DNA of 64,000 nucleotides from NCBI GenBank assembly GCA_025758065.1, contig CP107199.1:3445501-3509500 (forward strand), written 5' to 3'. Within the stretch, counting starts at the first letter, position 1. Each line of letters starts with the position of its first letter. The DNA comes from Lachnospiraceae bacterium. Its GTDB lineage: Bacteria; Bacillota; Clostridia; Lachnospirales; Lachnospiraceae. The notes below the pieces were generated by a model that saw only the letters and a list, made by a program, of their open reading frames with translations, was not told the origin of the DNA and ran no database searches. Of the stretch, positions 15,673 to 24,351 are shown one piece after another. The position numbers and the translations under genes were made by a program.

Positions 15673-16539
15673 ATGGACTTTATCATCGACGCAATCGTTG
15701 AATGGCTGAAAGGTCTGCTCGTCGATGGTATCATGGGAAATCTGGATGGCCTTTTCGATAACGTCAATCAGAGCGTTGGCGAGATCGCCACACAGGTAGG
15801 CACGACCCCGGCGGACTGGAACGCCGGGGTCTTTTCCATGATACGACAGATCTCCGAAACTGCCATTCTGCCAATCGCCGGGGTCATCCTCACTTTTGTT
15901 ATGACCTATGAACTGATACAGATGCTCATAGAACGCAACAACCTCCATGAAGTTGACACATGGATGTTTTTTAAGTGGGTGTTCAAAACCTTTGTGGCTG
16001 TGATGATCCTGACGAACACCTTCAATATCGTGCTGGCGGTCTTTGATGTGAGCCAGCATGTGATCCAACAGTCAGCGGGCATTATCCAGAACGGGACAGA
16101 GATCACGCCGGATATGCTGGACAGTCTGCGGACAGAGCTTGAAGCGATGGAGTTAGGACCTCTGTTCGGGCTCTGGCTCCAATCCTTCCTGATCCAGCTT
16201 ACCATGATTGCCTTAAACATCGTGATCTTCGTTATCGTATATGGCCGTATGATTGAAATTTATTTACTCACAAGTTTAGCGCCTATCCCGTTTGCCACCG
16301 TCCCCAACAGGGAAACCGGACACATGGGGCAGAACTATTTCCGCTCCCTCTTTGCGGTGGGCTTTCAAGGTCTATTGATCTTGGTCTGTGTCGCCATCTA
16401 TGCGGTGCTGATCCAGAGTATCGCCACCGACGGCGACCCCATCGGGGCGATCTGGGGCTGCGTGGGATATACGGTGCTGCTGTGTTTTACCTTATTCAAA
16501 ACAGGCAGTCTTGCAAAATCCATCTTCGGCTGCCATTAA
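15673..16539 (+). CDS. VirB6/TrbL-like conjugation membrane protein
   Basis: A 288-aa polytopic protein with about six hydrophobic segments, among them LPIAGVILTFVMTYELIQML, IALNIVIFVIVYGRMIEIYL and VGYTVLLCFTLFKTGSLAK. The N-terminal amphipathic part and the ASLAPIPFAT-like motif (YLLTSLAPIPFATVPNRETG) are shared with CD0411-type proteins of clostridial ICEs. AAGGAG lies upstream of the ATG. It follows Maff2 by 41 bases. It would form the inner channel of the type IV secretion system; the rest of that system downstream is deleted. Confidence 0.85.
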   Translation: MDFIIDAIVEWLKGLLVDGIMGNLDGLFDNVNQSVGEIATQVGTTPADWNAGVFSMIRQISETAILPIAGVILTFVMTYELIQMLIERNNLHEVDTWMFFKWVFKTFVAVMILTNTFNIVLAVFDVSQHVIQQSAGIIQNGTEITPDMLDSLRTELEAMELGPLFGLWLQSFLIQLTMIALNIVIFVIVYGRMIEIYLLTSLAPIPFATVPNRETGHMGQNYFRSLFAVGFQGLLILVCVAIYAVLIQSIATDGDPIGAIWGCVGYTVLLCFTLFKTGSLAKSIFGCH

Positions 16540-16543
16540 GAGA

Positions 16544-16566
16544 CTTCGGGCCATGCTGACCCGAAG
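16544..16566 (+). repeat. Intergenic hairpin repeat, copy 5 of 5
   Basis: CTTCGGGCCA-TGC-TGACCCGAAG, 4 bases after the virB6-like stop and just before the Shine-Dalgarno of the next gene. Confidence 0.8.
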
Positions 16567-16580
16567 CGGAAAGGAGGATC

Positions 16581-17648
16581 ATGCCGAAAGAAAAATTTTC
16601 GATAATCTATGCAGATCCACCGTGGCGGTATGAGCAGAAAAACAGGCAGGGATCAGCAGAGCTTCATTATCCCACTATGAGTATTGAAGAAATCTGTTCC
16701 CTTCCAGTAGCCGACTTGGCTGCAAAAGACAGCGTTTTGTTTCTGTGGGCAACATTCCCACAACTGCCGGAAGCCTTAAAGGTCATTAAAGCATGGGGCT
16801 TTTCTTATCGTTCTGTGGCTTTTGTATGGATAAAGAGGAACCGGCGCTCCTACTCATGGTTTTACGGTCTGGGGTATTGGACCAGAGGCAATGCAGAAAT
16901 TTGTCTTTTAACGATATTTGGAAAGCCCTTTCAGGGCAACGAAAAGAATATCCTGCCCCGTATAGGCTGTCTGATTGAGTCGCCGGGCTTTTACCCCAAT
17001 TTGACAGGAACGGAAAACCTAAAAATCTTTGCTGAACTTCGAGGATTAAGGAGCCCCAAATATATCAAAAATGCATTGGAACTTGTCAATCTACCTTACC
17101 GGGACAAGAAGTTGTTTTCCCAATATTCTCTTGGTATGAAGCAGCGGTTGGCGATTGCTCTGGCCGTCATGCACAACCCGGAACTTTTGATTTTGGACGA
17201 ACCGATTAACGGCCTCGACCCCATCGGCATTGCGGAAGTGCGAGATTTTATCCGAGAATTGTGTGATACCAGCGGTAAAACCATTTTAATTTCCAGTCAT
17301 ATTCTTTCGGAAATCTCTCTGCTTGCAGACGATGTGGGAATTATTGACCACGGCAAGTTGCTAGAAGAAGAAAGTCTGAAAGAATTGGAGGCGAAAAACG
17401 CCAAGTTCATCCACTTCTGCGTATCGGATGCACAAAAAGCTGCGAAAATTATTGCTGCAACATTTCACAGCAAAGATTTTCGCCTTACAGATGCCAATAA
17501 TCTGTATCTCTACGATATGACCCTGCCAGTGGAAAGGATTAACCGTTCTTTTGTCGAATCAGGAATTGAGATTCAAGAAGTCCATCTTTGTGAGGATACT
17601 TTAGAGGACTACTTCAAAAAGATAACAGGGGGTGAGGGGATTGCTTAA
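16581..17648 (+). pseudogene. Chimera: MT-A70 adenine methylase N-terminus fused to an ABC ATPase lacking Walker A
   Basis: Residues 1 to about 118 are an MT-A70 adenine methyltransferase: FSIIYADPPWRYEQKNRQGS with the DPPW motif, then SVLFLWATFPQLPEALKVIK. At about 16,930-16,950 the frame passes without a stop into the middle of a bacitracin/lantibiotic-type ABC ATPase: RIGCLIESPGFYPNLTGTEN, signature YSLGMKQR, Walker B LLILDEP. The Walker A region and the MT-A70 C-terminus are both missing. A deletion removed all DNA between two genes and by chance kept the frame. The product should have neither activity. AAAGGAGG 6 bases before the ATG would still allow translation. Confidence 0.85.
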
Positions 17649-18444
17649 CTTGATTCGGTGCGAGTTTTGGAAACTGAAAAGAAAAATGTTCGTGCAGTTG
17701 GTATTGGCGGCATCTTTTCTGTTTCCAATCCCGCTAACTGCCATTATCTATTATCTGAACACGGCGCAGAACAAATACGCTACAAAAGCAGCAGCTTTTG
17801 ACGCCCTGTGGCAATCCGTAATCGGTTTTGGTATGTTGCTACTTCTTCCCTGCATTTTAGGAATTGTTGCAGCACTCCTCTTTTTTATGGAGCGAGATAA
17901 CGACACCTTTAAAAACCTACGGACAATTCCGATAACAAGTTCACAGATGGTTATCGCAAAGTGCATTGTTTTATTATTGCTTAGTATTGCGTTTTGTATA
18001 TCTTCGACTGTGGCCTCTATCCTTTGCGGTTTTGTCTTTTTCGGAGTGACCGATATTTTGTTTAAGGTATTGTTTTCCGCTGTTTACGGATTATTGATTG
18101 CGATTAGTGCATTACCGCTGGTATTGCTGATTGTATTTTTCAGCAGATCCTATATTTTTTCCATTATGCTTTGTGTATTTTATAGTGTATTCAACCTGCT
18201 CTCAACATTTTCTATGACAGCACTTCCAAAATGGCTTGTACTTACTCTGCCTACACCGAGCATTATGTTGTGGGGAACCCAGCAAATGTCTTCTCGTACT
18301 GCTATAAACGACACAGAGGATTTGCAGAACTTCATTCAAATGGGATTGATACCTTCTACTCCTCAACTAATTATAACTTTGGGGGTAATTGGGGCTGTTT
18401 CACTTCTTCTGGCGGTCTATCTTTATAAGAAAAGGAGTGAGTGA
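17632..18444 (+). CDS. ABC-2 type permease (lantibiotic/bacitracin immunity type)
   Basis: A 270-aa membrane protein with about six segments (VLAASFLFPIPLTAIIYYLN, LLLLPCILGIVAALLFFMER, ISALPLVLLIVFFSRSYIFS, LGVIGAVSLLLAVYLYKK) and the family start LIRCEFWKLKRKMF. Such permeases pair with BcrA-like ATPases for bacteriocin immunity. A GTG start within GGGGGTGAGGGG overlaps the end of the chimeric ATPase gene. Its ATPase partner lacks Walker A, so the transporter is probably not functional unless another ATPase serves it. Confidence 0.8.
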   Translation: MRGLLNLIRCEFWKLKRKMFVQLVLAASFLFPIPLTAIIYYLNTAQNKYATKAAAFDALWQSVIGFGMLLLLPCILGIVAALLFFMERDNDTFKNLRTIPITSSQMVIAKCIVLLLLSIAFCISSTVASILCGFVFFGVTDILFKVLFSAVYGLLIAISALPLVLLIVFFSRSYIFSIMLCVFYSVFNLLSTFSMTALPKWLVLTLPTPSIMLWGTQQMSSRTAINDTEDLQNFIQMGLIPSTPQLIITLGVIGAVSLLLAVYLYKKRSE

Positions 18445-18445
18445 A

Positions 18446-18529
18446 ATGGTAACAATTATAAAAACCGAGTTTATGAAGCTGAAAAGATATTTTATTGTCT
18501 GGATTGGCGTGTCCCTCATGCTTCTTCCT
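18446..18529 (+). pseudogene. Truncated second ABC permease
   Basis: After AAAGGAG, an ATG opens VTIIKTEFMKLKRYFIVWIG, the usual beginning of the partner permease (compare EFWKLKRK in the previous gene). Homology ends after about 28 residues at 18,529, where minus-strand genes of other origin begin. Confidence 0.75.
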
Positions 18530-18915
18530 ATAGAATCAGCCGACCCCTTCAATGTCCGATATAAGAGCATTTTTAGCAAAGGGTAATCTCTCCTAGCCTG
18601 AATCTCTATTTCGTTTTCTTGTTGCAGCTTAATTAAATCCACTTGTGCTTCCTGCTTTTTTACACATTTAGAGTATACATAGGAATACAGCCATATAATT
18701 AATCCTCCGATAATCACTATCTCTATATGATTGTACCAGATCCATATACATCCATATATAAGAGCGTACCCGAACAACACCACTCCACTTAAAGAAAGGG
18801 CAAAGAGGAGAATAACTCTCCCCTTTTTTCCCTCTTCCTTGTAGACAGATGCTTTATCCCAAAACCACTCTATCGGGTAAGTCAGGATAGATAACAACCA
18901 CTCTACAAACCACAT
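18530..18915 (-). CDS. Membrane protein with coiled-coil region, C-terminally truncated
   Basis: Begins MWFVEWLLSILTYPIEWFWD, then two hydrophobic segments (ILLFALSLSGVVLFGYALIY and IVIIGGLIIWLYSYVYS) and a charged coiled-coil (VDLIKLQQENEIEIQARRDY). After about residue 130 the open frame runs to a stop at 18400 only by reading antisense through the permease remnant, so the native C-terminus is lost at the deletion point. The TAATG overlap with the upstream gene indicates an operon. I do not recognise the family; a conjugation membrane protein is possible. Confidence 0.55.
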
Positions 18916-19259
18916 TATGGAAGCACCTCCAAACCTTCTGCCTTACAAGAGAGCTTATACTCACGGCTTTCTCTATCAAAATAAAATCTTCCTGCCAGTG
19001 CTTTTGCTCTAACCTTAATACTTCCTCCCTTCTGTTCAATCATTTCTGATGAAAGCGGAATTTTCATGTCATAGACCTTAACTACTACTCTCTCAAACTT
19101 TCTCTTTGGCAATACCATAGTTACCTTCTTAAAAGATGGTGATTCTGCTCTCTTACCACCTACATAATCATAACCATCTGTAATATCTACTGCCTGCATA
19201 ATACCATCTACAGCGTTTGTAATCTGTTCCTGTGTCAAAACGATATCTGTTATATTCAT
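18915..19259 (-). CDS. Hypothetical protein, 114 aa (conjugative-element type)
   Basis: Beta-rich sequence (KKVTMVLPKRKFERVVVKVYD, KGGSIKVRAKALAGRFYF) that might be an OB-like or DUF961-like nucleic-acid-binding protein of Tn916-type elements; the similarity is only suggestive. GGAAGG 8 bases before the ATG at 19259 sets the start. Its stop overlaps the start of the truncated membrane gene. Confidence 0.5.
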   Translation of the reverse strand: MNITDIVLTQEQITNAVDGIMQAVDITDGYDYVGGKRAESPSFKKVTMVLPKRKFERVVVKVYDMKIPLSSEMIEQKGGSIKVRAKALAGRFYFDRESREYKLSCKAEGLEVLP

Positions 19260-19300
19260 ATGCACTTCCTTCCACTGGGGGATAAAATCCCCCAGATTTT

Positions 19301-19618
19301 TTAATCATTATTCAAAAAATCACTAAATGCGTCAAAGATTTCCTTTGAATCTTTATGGTCTATCCGCGCAATTGTCTCTAAATCTTCATTTGCTTTAATT
19401 TCATATCTTGTATATCCAAATGAATAAGGAAAATTATCCTTTGCAGGTGCAATCATAATTCGACCTTCTTCAATATCAAACACGCAAACGACCGTTTCGT
19501 CAAGACGTTTTATATTTCCACGCTTGCCACCAGAATAAACTTGTACACAATACTTTTTTGTTGTGACGAAATTATGACTGTGCTTTCTCAATGCATCGAT
19601 CAGTTCCTGTGTTTTCAT
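19301..19618 (-). CDS. Hypothetical protein, 105 aa
   Basis: Small mixed alpha/beta protein (KTQELIDALRKHSHNFVTTK, FPYSFGYTRYEIKANEDLET) with an acidic C-terminus. Not recognised. AGGAGG is directly upstream of the ATG (GGAGGAAAAATG). It is the first gene of a three-gene minus-strand unit divergent from the 425-aa gene. Confidence 0.5.
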   Translation of the reverse strand: MKTQELIDALRKHSHNFVTTKKYCVQVYSGGKRGNIKRLDETVVCVFDIEEGRIMIAPAKDNFPYSFGYTRYEIKANEDLETIARIDHKDSKEIFDAFSDFLNND

Positions 19619-19679
19619 TTTTCCTCCTTTCCACCATATCTGATATCTGATATAATTTAAATTTAGCAGCGCTTGCTAT

Positions 19680-19760
19680 GTTCATATACTATCATTTTGA
19701 AACACTAAAAAAAACGGTCGCAATATACTATCGTTTTTTTATAATTATCATTTTGACCTG
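19680..19760. promoter_or_regulatory. Threefold TATC(A/G)TTTT repeat before the 425-aa gene
   Basis: ATACTATCATTTTGA, ATACTATCGTTTTTT and AATTATCATTTTGAC follow each other at about 30-base spacing just before the ribosome-binding site. They may be operator copies; no regulator can be named. Confidence 0.35.
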
Positions 19761-19771
19761 TGGAGGTTTTT

Positions 19772-21049
19772 GTGAATAAGGAAGAACAATTTAATTTTGT
19801 CGAAAAGTACTTAGATTTTAAAGGTGAGATAAATGCAGATTGGAAAAAATATATTCTACTTGAAAAACTGCTCCAATCATTAGATGATTCTAAACAGTAC
19901 AACTCTAGCATGTTTAGTAAAACAAACACAAAGAAATTAATAGATTTTTATAAGAATCCCTCTTCCAATCTTCGCGCCTCTCTGCGCTCAAGATATATAT
20001 TTTATTTTGATAAAAGTGGGCATTATTTTGATGATTCAAATTTCAATAAAATGCTTAATGGTTCACGTAAAGCAAATATTTATCTGCTCAACGCACTTGC
20101 TGACATTCTTGTTAAAGGTTACTTTGATGATTCTCTATATTCATATATAGAACCGCTCGAGAAGTTTTCAAACTGTACCCTATTTTCACCTGCTTATCGT
20201 TACATTGAAATTTGTATAGCAGTCTCCATTCTGAGAAATGAAGAATTACAAGCATATGATATTAAAAACGGCAATGACACACTCATGAAACTAATTACTT
20301 CTGACTTATCACGTATAATTTTTATACAGAATCATAAACCTTATATATCCAGTTATATCCATCGCGATTATGATGCGGTAAATGATTATGATATGGAAGA
20401 TGATTATTCTCAATCGATTATTGCAGAACTTTATGCACCTATGCCGCGGGAATTGCCCCATATTACAATGTCCAACTATGAGAGATTCAATCATATCCTA
20501 TCAAAAGGGCATAAGCTCACTGATGCACTCCCACATTTAAGTGTTGAATTGCTAATCTGGCTGAACATGTATTTTAGTGGATATTATAAGTCCCAAGATT
20601 TATATTTTCATCAATTGTTGTTTTTTCTCTCATTTGTTTCAGAAGATACATTGAATGAATATTTGAATTATGTTCCTCCTCATAACTTGAACATTCTTTC
20701 TGCCGCTACATCTGGATATTATACAGATATAAAACATATTTTGGAAATACCATCAATTTCAGATTTTTCTCTTAATATCGATATTTGTTTAACGGAATTT
20801 CATCTTGAATACTTGAACAGAACTTATATGTCCTTTAGGCATCCAAGGTGGCTTTTATTTACATTATGTCATCTCACCAATAAGCAAATGCAGACAGCTA
20901 AATACTTGTATGTCTCTTTAGTACTAAGAAAGCGGTATCACCCACAAAAAAACAACGATTCTTTTCCAGCCGAAATAATAGAACTATTACGTTTGAATGT
21001 ACCTGATGTTGATGAACTCTGCGATATCTGTTCTTGCAAATATCGTTAA
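19772..21049 (+). CDS. Orphan protein of 425 aa, unknown family
   Basis: A long, low-GC gene rich in Tyr, Phe, Asn and Leu. Most of the sequence looks alpha-helical in short repeats (LLNALADILVKGYFDDSLY, LYFHQLLFFLSFVSEDTLNE, LYVSLVLRKRY), perhaps an alpha-solenoid. No signal peptide, no catalytic motif and no known domain recognised. GGAGG 5 bases before the GTG at 19772 sets the start. It stands alone on the plus strand between a conjugation remnant and a type III restriction remnant, a position in which defence or anti-defence genes often occur; that is inference from position only. Confidence 0.65.
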   Translation: MNKEEQFNFVEKYLDFKGEINADWKKYILLEKLLQSLDDSKQYNSSMFSKTNTKKLIDFYKNPSSNLRASLRSRYIFYFDKSGHYFDDSNFNKMLNGSRKANIYLLNALADILVKGYFDDSLYSYIEPLEKFSNCTLFSPAYRYIEICIAVSILRNEELQAYDIKNGNDTLMKLITSDLSRIIFIQNHKPYISSYIHRDYDAVNDYDMEDDYSQSIIAELYAPMPRELPHITMSNYERFNHILSKGHKLTDALPHLSVELLIWLNMYFSGYYKSQDLYFHQLLFFLSFVSEDTLNEYLNYVPPHNLNILSAATSGYYTDIKHILEIPSISDFSLNIDICLTEFHLEYLNRTYMSFRHPRWLLFTLCHLTNKQMQTAKYLYVSLVLRKRYHPQKNNDSFPAEIIELLRLNVPDVDELCDICSCKYR

Positions 21050-21105
21050 TAACATAACTAAAAAGGAAATGAAACTGATTTATTTCAATTTCATTTCCTT
21101 CTTTG

Positions 21106-22028
21106 CTATTCTTTAATAATTTCTTCAATAGGTTTCCAAACATTACTATTCATAACATTTTCGTCCCATTCAGTATTTGACATATATATTTGTGAACCAA
21201 CAGCTCTTACAAATCCCCACTTTACCTCTGAATATCTCTCTGAATATTTTTTCAATGCATCAAATTTTTTTCCTGCATATCCGTCGATATTATTGGAACT
21301 TCCGTCTGTAGTGATTCCGCCTTTTGCCTCGATTATCCATATATCACCACTTTCTGTCTCAATAATATAGTCTGGATAGAAATGATTTCTTCTGAAACCT
21401 CTTTTATACACAATTCCAAAATACTCTTCTCCCTTGTCTCCGTTCTTGTAGACATGTTTTACAGGGTGCTTATCATCTTCGCACCATTGTTCGAAAGCAA
21501 TTTCAGAACAGTTACTGGAGTTGCCGAAATTCTTAAGACATGAACTGGATGAATGTTTGCAACATATTTATTTGCAGTATCTCTATACTTATGTTCCTCA
21601 TCAATAAGCATAAATATATCAATATTCGAATTGTGACATTCATAAATCTTTGACATAAAATCTTTATGCTCGCCTTCTTTTAATACAACATTAGAAGCAC
21701 TGTTGATTTTATCCCAATTTATGAAAAACACCTGCCCTTTGGGGTCTGGTTCACTAATAAATGAATAAACATCTCCATACGGAATGCCCGTTGTAAACTC
21801 ATCAAAACTGTCTTGAGACTGTTTATGAAGACCTCCCGCTCCTGGACACAACCACAGAAACACAGTATCGGGATTCTCATCTAAGTAATCATCAATAAAC
21901 TTGCAGACCATTACAGTTTTTCCTGAACCAGTTGGAGCATATAAAACCATTTCTTCGTGGTCTGCACACTTATTTAAAAGATTTTCTTCGTGCTCTGTTT
22001 GAAAGTCACACAATCTTCCATTAAACAT
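21106..22028 (-). pseudogene. Type III restriction subunit Res with internal deletion
   Basis: The N-terminal piece has the helicase Walker A VLYAPTGSGKTVMVCKF, a DExH box (MLIDEEHKY) and LRISATP. Just after that motif, at about 21,510, the sequence jumps out of frame into the extreme C-terminus: EIAFEQWCEDDKHPVKHVY, then RRNHFYPDYIIETESGDIWI and IEAKGG, a PD-(D/E)xK endonuclease core. Several hundred residues of helicase are missing. The beginning lies 2 bases from the mod stop, the normal mod-res order. The nuclease end alone might still be translated from an internal start. Confidence 0.85.
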
Positions 22029-22029
22029 T

Positions 22030-23597
22030 TTATTCCGCCACCTCTCTTAACTCTTGACCGAAGTATTCTCTTGGAATATATTTGAATCCTTTTGCCCTCA
22101 GTAGTTCCATTTCTTCTGAATTTAAAATAATATTTTGATTCAACCAGATTCTTTCAATCATTTTATAACTATCTTTGCTAAGAATCTTCGACTTTATGTC
22201 ATCCTTATTAAGAATCAAAACATTCTTCTTACCATCCAATTCTATACTATTCTGCAATTCAATCATTTCCTTTATATGTAAGCACAATACATTACTCAAC
22301 AAATAATTCTCAGGACGTCTAGGTGTCCAATCACAGACCATATCCATAACTGCATAAAGTGATTTAGGATAAGGAAAACTTCTATCAGGTAATAATTTCG
22401 ACAAAATATTTGTCCCATAAGTCTCTGCATTATGGCTCTTCATATTCCAAACTCGTTTTGGTGGAACTAATCCTTCCTCTTCATAATAGGCTTCTACAGC
22501 TCCATCATCTGTATATCCAGACACTTTTGCTTTCCCGCTCTCAATATCGTTTATTGTACCTGTAGGTAAGTAATATACTGTTCCAGTCTTTTTGTCTTTA
22601 TTCCAATTCTTCACTCTAACATATCCACTTTTTAGGTTATTTCGTAAAACCTCTGGTGTTAATCCCCATAAAGTTTCAATACCATGACTGTCTAACGGCC
22701 AAATAACAACACATCCATCCGGAATACTAACGTTATTCCTGTCAATCTCATCTGATAACGCGTCTCCTACCATCTTTATTTTTCCTGTGTTCTCATCGAC
22801 AAAAATCGGATAAAACTGATTAGGTCGTGCTCCTCTTTTGCTTGATGGTTCTCTCCGTCTTAATCCAAGCCATTCTATTGGTCTATTCTCTTCTTTTTTC
22901 ACCTCATTATCTAACATGTTTATTCTAGTTTGTACAACCGATGCTTTTCCAAGACTGACGTAAAACACATACTCTTCAACTCTTGAAAACTGACCTGTTC
23001 TTACGACTCCCTTTGCACTAATAACACTTGTTATCATCTGAATTGTCGCTTCTGGAAACAGTTCTTCAAGTAAGCACCCTAAATGAAGATATTCTTTTTC
23101 ATCAATAGTTACTATAAGAATAGAATTATCAGGATTTAAGAGCTTTCGAGCCAATAATAATCTTGTTTTCATAAAAGAAAGCCATTTACTATGCTTATAA
23201 GTATCCTTATCATCCACATAGTCATTATTGTATTTCCAACTTCTATTTCTGTTATTATATGGAGGGTCTATATAGATACAATCAACCTCCCTCTATGAGT
23301 TTTTTCCAGTAAATAAAGTGCCTGTAAATTATCCCCCTCTATAATAAAATCCCACGGTTTATCTGGATTTTTACACACACGTTTAGTTTCATCGGCGCAC
23401 AAGACAGGTATATTTTCACAGAGCATATCATCTACTGATTCCGTATGTTCTTCAAATACTAATCCAAATTTCTTTTCATTAAGATGATTCTCTATCTCAT
23501 TAAATGCTCTAACTGATTCATCATCTGAATGCTCAGCTTTTAGATGTTCTAGAAAAGCTATCATCGCATCTCTTTTTTGTTTAGTAATATTAGCCAT
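22030..23597 (-). pseudogene. Type III DNA adenine methyltransferase Mod, frameshifted and lacking FxGxG
   Basis: The 5' piece (23597 down to about 23,290) reads PDKPWDFIIEGDNLQALYLL and stops; one base off, the frame continues as IDPPYNN, then DTYKHSKWLSFMKTRLLLAR. The shift lies in GAGGGAGG at 23,285-23,291 immediately before the DPPY motif. Later, where a FAGSGTT motif should follow KSLYAVMDMV, the sequence goes to TPRRPENYLLSNVLCLHIKE, so the AdoMet site seems to be deleted too. Both changes make it inactive as it stands. A phase-variable tract is possible for the first change but not the second. Confidence 0.8.
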
Positions 23598-23699
23598 TGG
23601 ACAATTTTCCTCCCATACACGCAACAAAGAGGATAGAAGTTTCCTTCCATCCTCCTTATATTATCTTTTATATACTATTTGAGCATGTTCTCTTTAATT

Positions 23700-24170
23700 T
23701 TAGTATAATTTTGCACCAGCTGGGATGTGTGGGTCTACCATCAGCAGATTCAGTCCCTCGGAGCCGTTCTCTTCATGTACTGCAGAAATCAGCATGCCGC
23801 AGGAATCAATTCCCATCATCTTTCTTGGTGGCAGATTCACGATTGCAATACAAGTCTTTCCAATCAGCTGTTCTGGCTCGTAGAACTCATGAATTCCACT
23901 TAAAATCGTTCTGTCTGTGCCTGTTCCATCATCCAGAGTGAACTGCAGAAGCTTCTTGCTCTTTGGAACTGCTACGCAATCCTTTACCTTAACTGCTCTG
24001 AAATCGGACTTTGAGAAGGTATCAAAATCAACGTCCTCTTCGAACAGTGGCTCAATCTTAACATTAGAAAAATCAATCTTCTCAGGTTTAGTCGCAATCC
24101 GGTCGCAATCATCAGCTGTGTTGCTCTTAGATTCCTTATTTTCTGGCTTTCCTGAGCCGATGGATTTCAT
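23700..24170 (-). CDS. metG: Replacement 3' end of methionyl-tRNA synthetase carried by element 1 (copy 2)
   Basis: Again only the MetRS C-terminal tRNA-binding domain: VDFDTFSKSDFRAVKVKDCV, SKKLLQFTLDDGTGTDRTIL, PRKMMGIDSCGMLISAV, ending DPHIPAGAKLY. It is strongly similar to copy 1 but with many substitutions and a different N-terminal linker (SNTADDCDRIATKPEKIDF). That linker is encoded by DNA holding two GGTCGCA-type integrase arm sites. The simplest reading is that element 1 brought its own metG tail, which restored the gene after integration; element 2 then entered at the core just upstream and separated it again. The ATG at 24170 is the core Met, not a natural start. Confidence 0.85.
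   Translation of the reverse strand: MKSIGSGKPENKESKSNTADDCDRIATKPEKIDFSNVKIEPLFEEDVDFDTFSKSDFRAVKVKDCVAVPKSKKLLQFTLDDGTGTDRTILSGIHEFYEPEQLIGKTCIAIVNLPPRKMMGIDSCGMLISAVHEENGSEGLNLLMVDPHIPAGAKLY
24090..24107. repeat. Integrase arm-type repeats, element 1 right end, inside metG copy 2
   Basis: AGTCGCA at 24090 and GGTCGCA at 24101 are 11 bp apart, matching the period of the left-end set (7358, 7369, 7380). On the minus strand they encode part of the metG linker (CDRIAT). Confidence 0.6.
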
Positions 24171-24179
24171 TGTCGGGAT
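24166..24179. other. Attachment-site core 2 (element 1 / element 2 junction)
   Basis: TTCATTGTCGGGAT, encoding IPTMK of metG on the minus strand; 11 of the first 13 bases match core 1 and all 13 match core 3. Confidence 0.7.
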
Positions 24180-24284
24180 TTCACATCAATTTAATTTACA
24201 TTGACGCTTTTTCCTTTAATAAAGCCTTTTTCGGTGTTCCAACATTATTATAATAACATATTTATGCTGATTACACCACTTGAA

Positions 24285-24326
24285 TTTGTCGTACTCTTGT
24301 CGTATGGCACACATTTTGTCGTACTC
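24285..24326. repeat. Integrase arm-type repeats, element 2 left end
   Basis: TTTGTCGTACTC occurs at 24285-24296 and 24315-24326, with a partial copy (TTGTCGTATG) between. A one-mismatch copy, TTTGACGTACTC, lies at the other end of the element (35918-35929). Confidence 0.6.
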
Positions 24327-24351
24327 TCGTCAGTCCATGCCGGACTCTTTC

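Noticed and set aside
18400..18529. C-terminal 43 residues of the minus-strand membrane protein frame
   Set aside because: They are antisense to the ABC permease genes; the native end was lost at the junction at 18,530.
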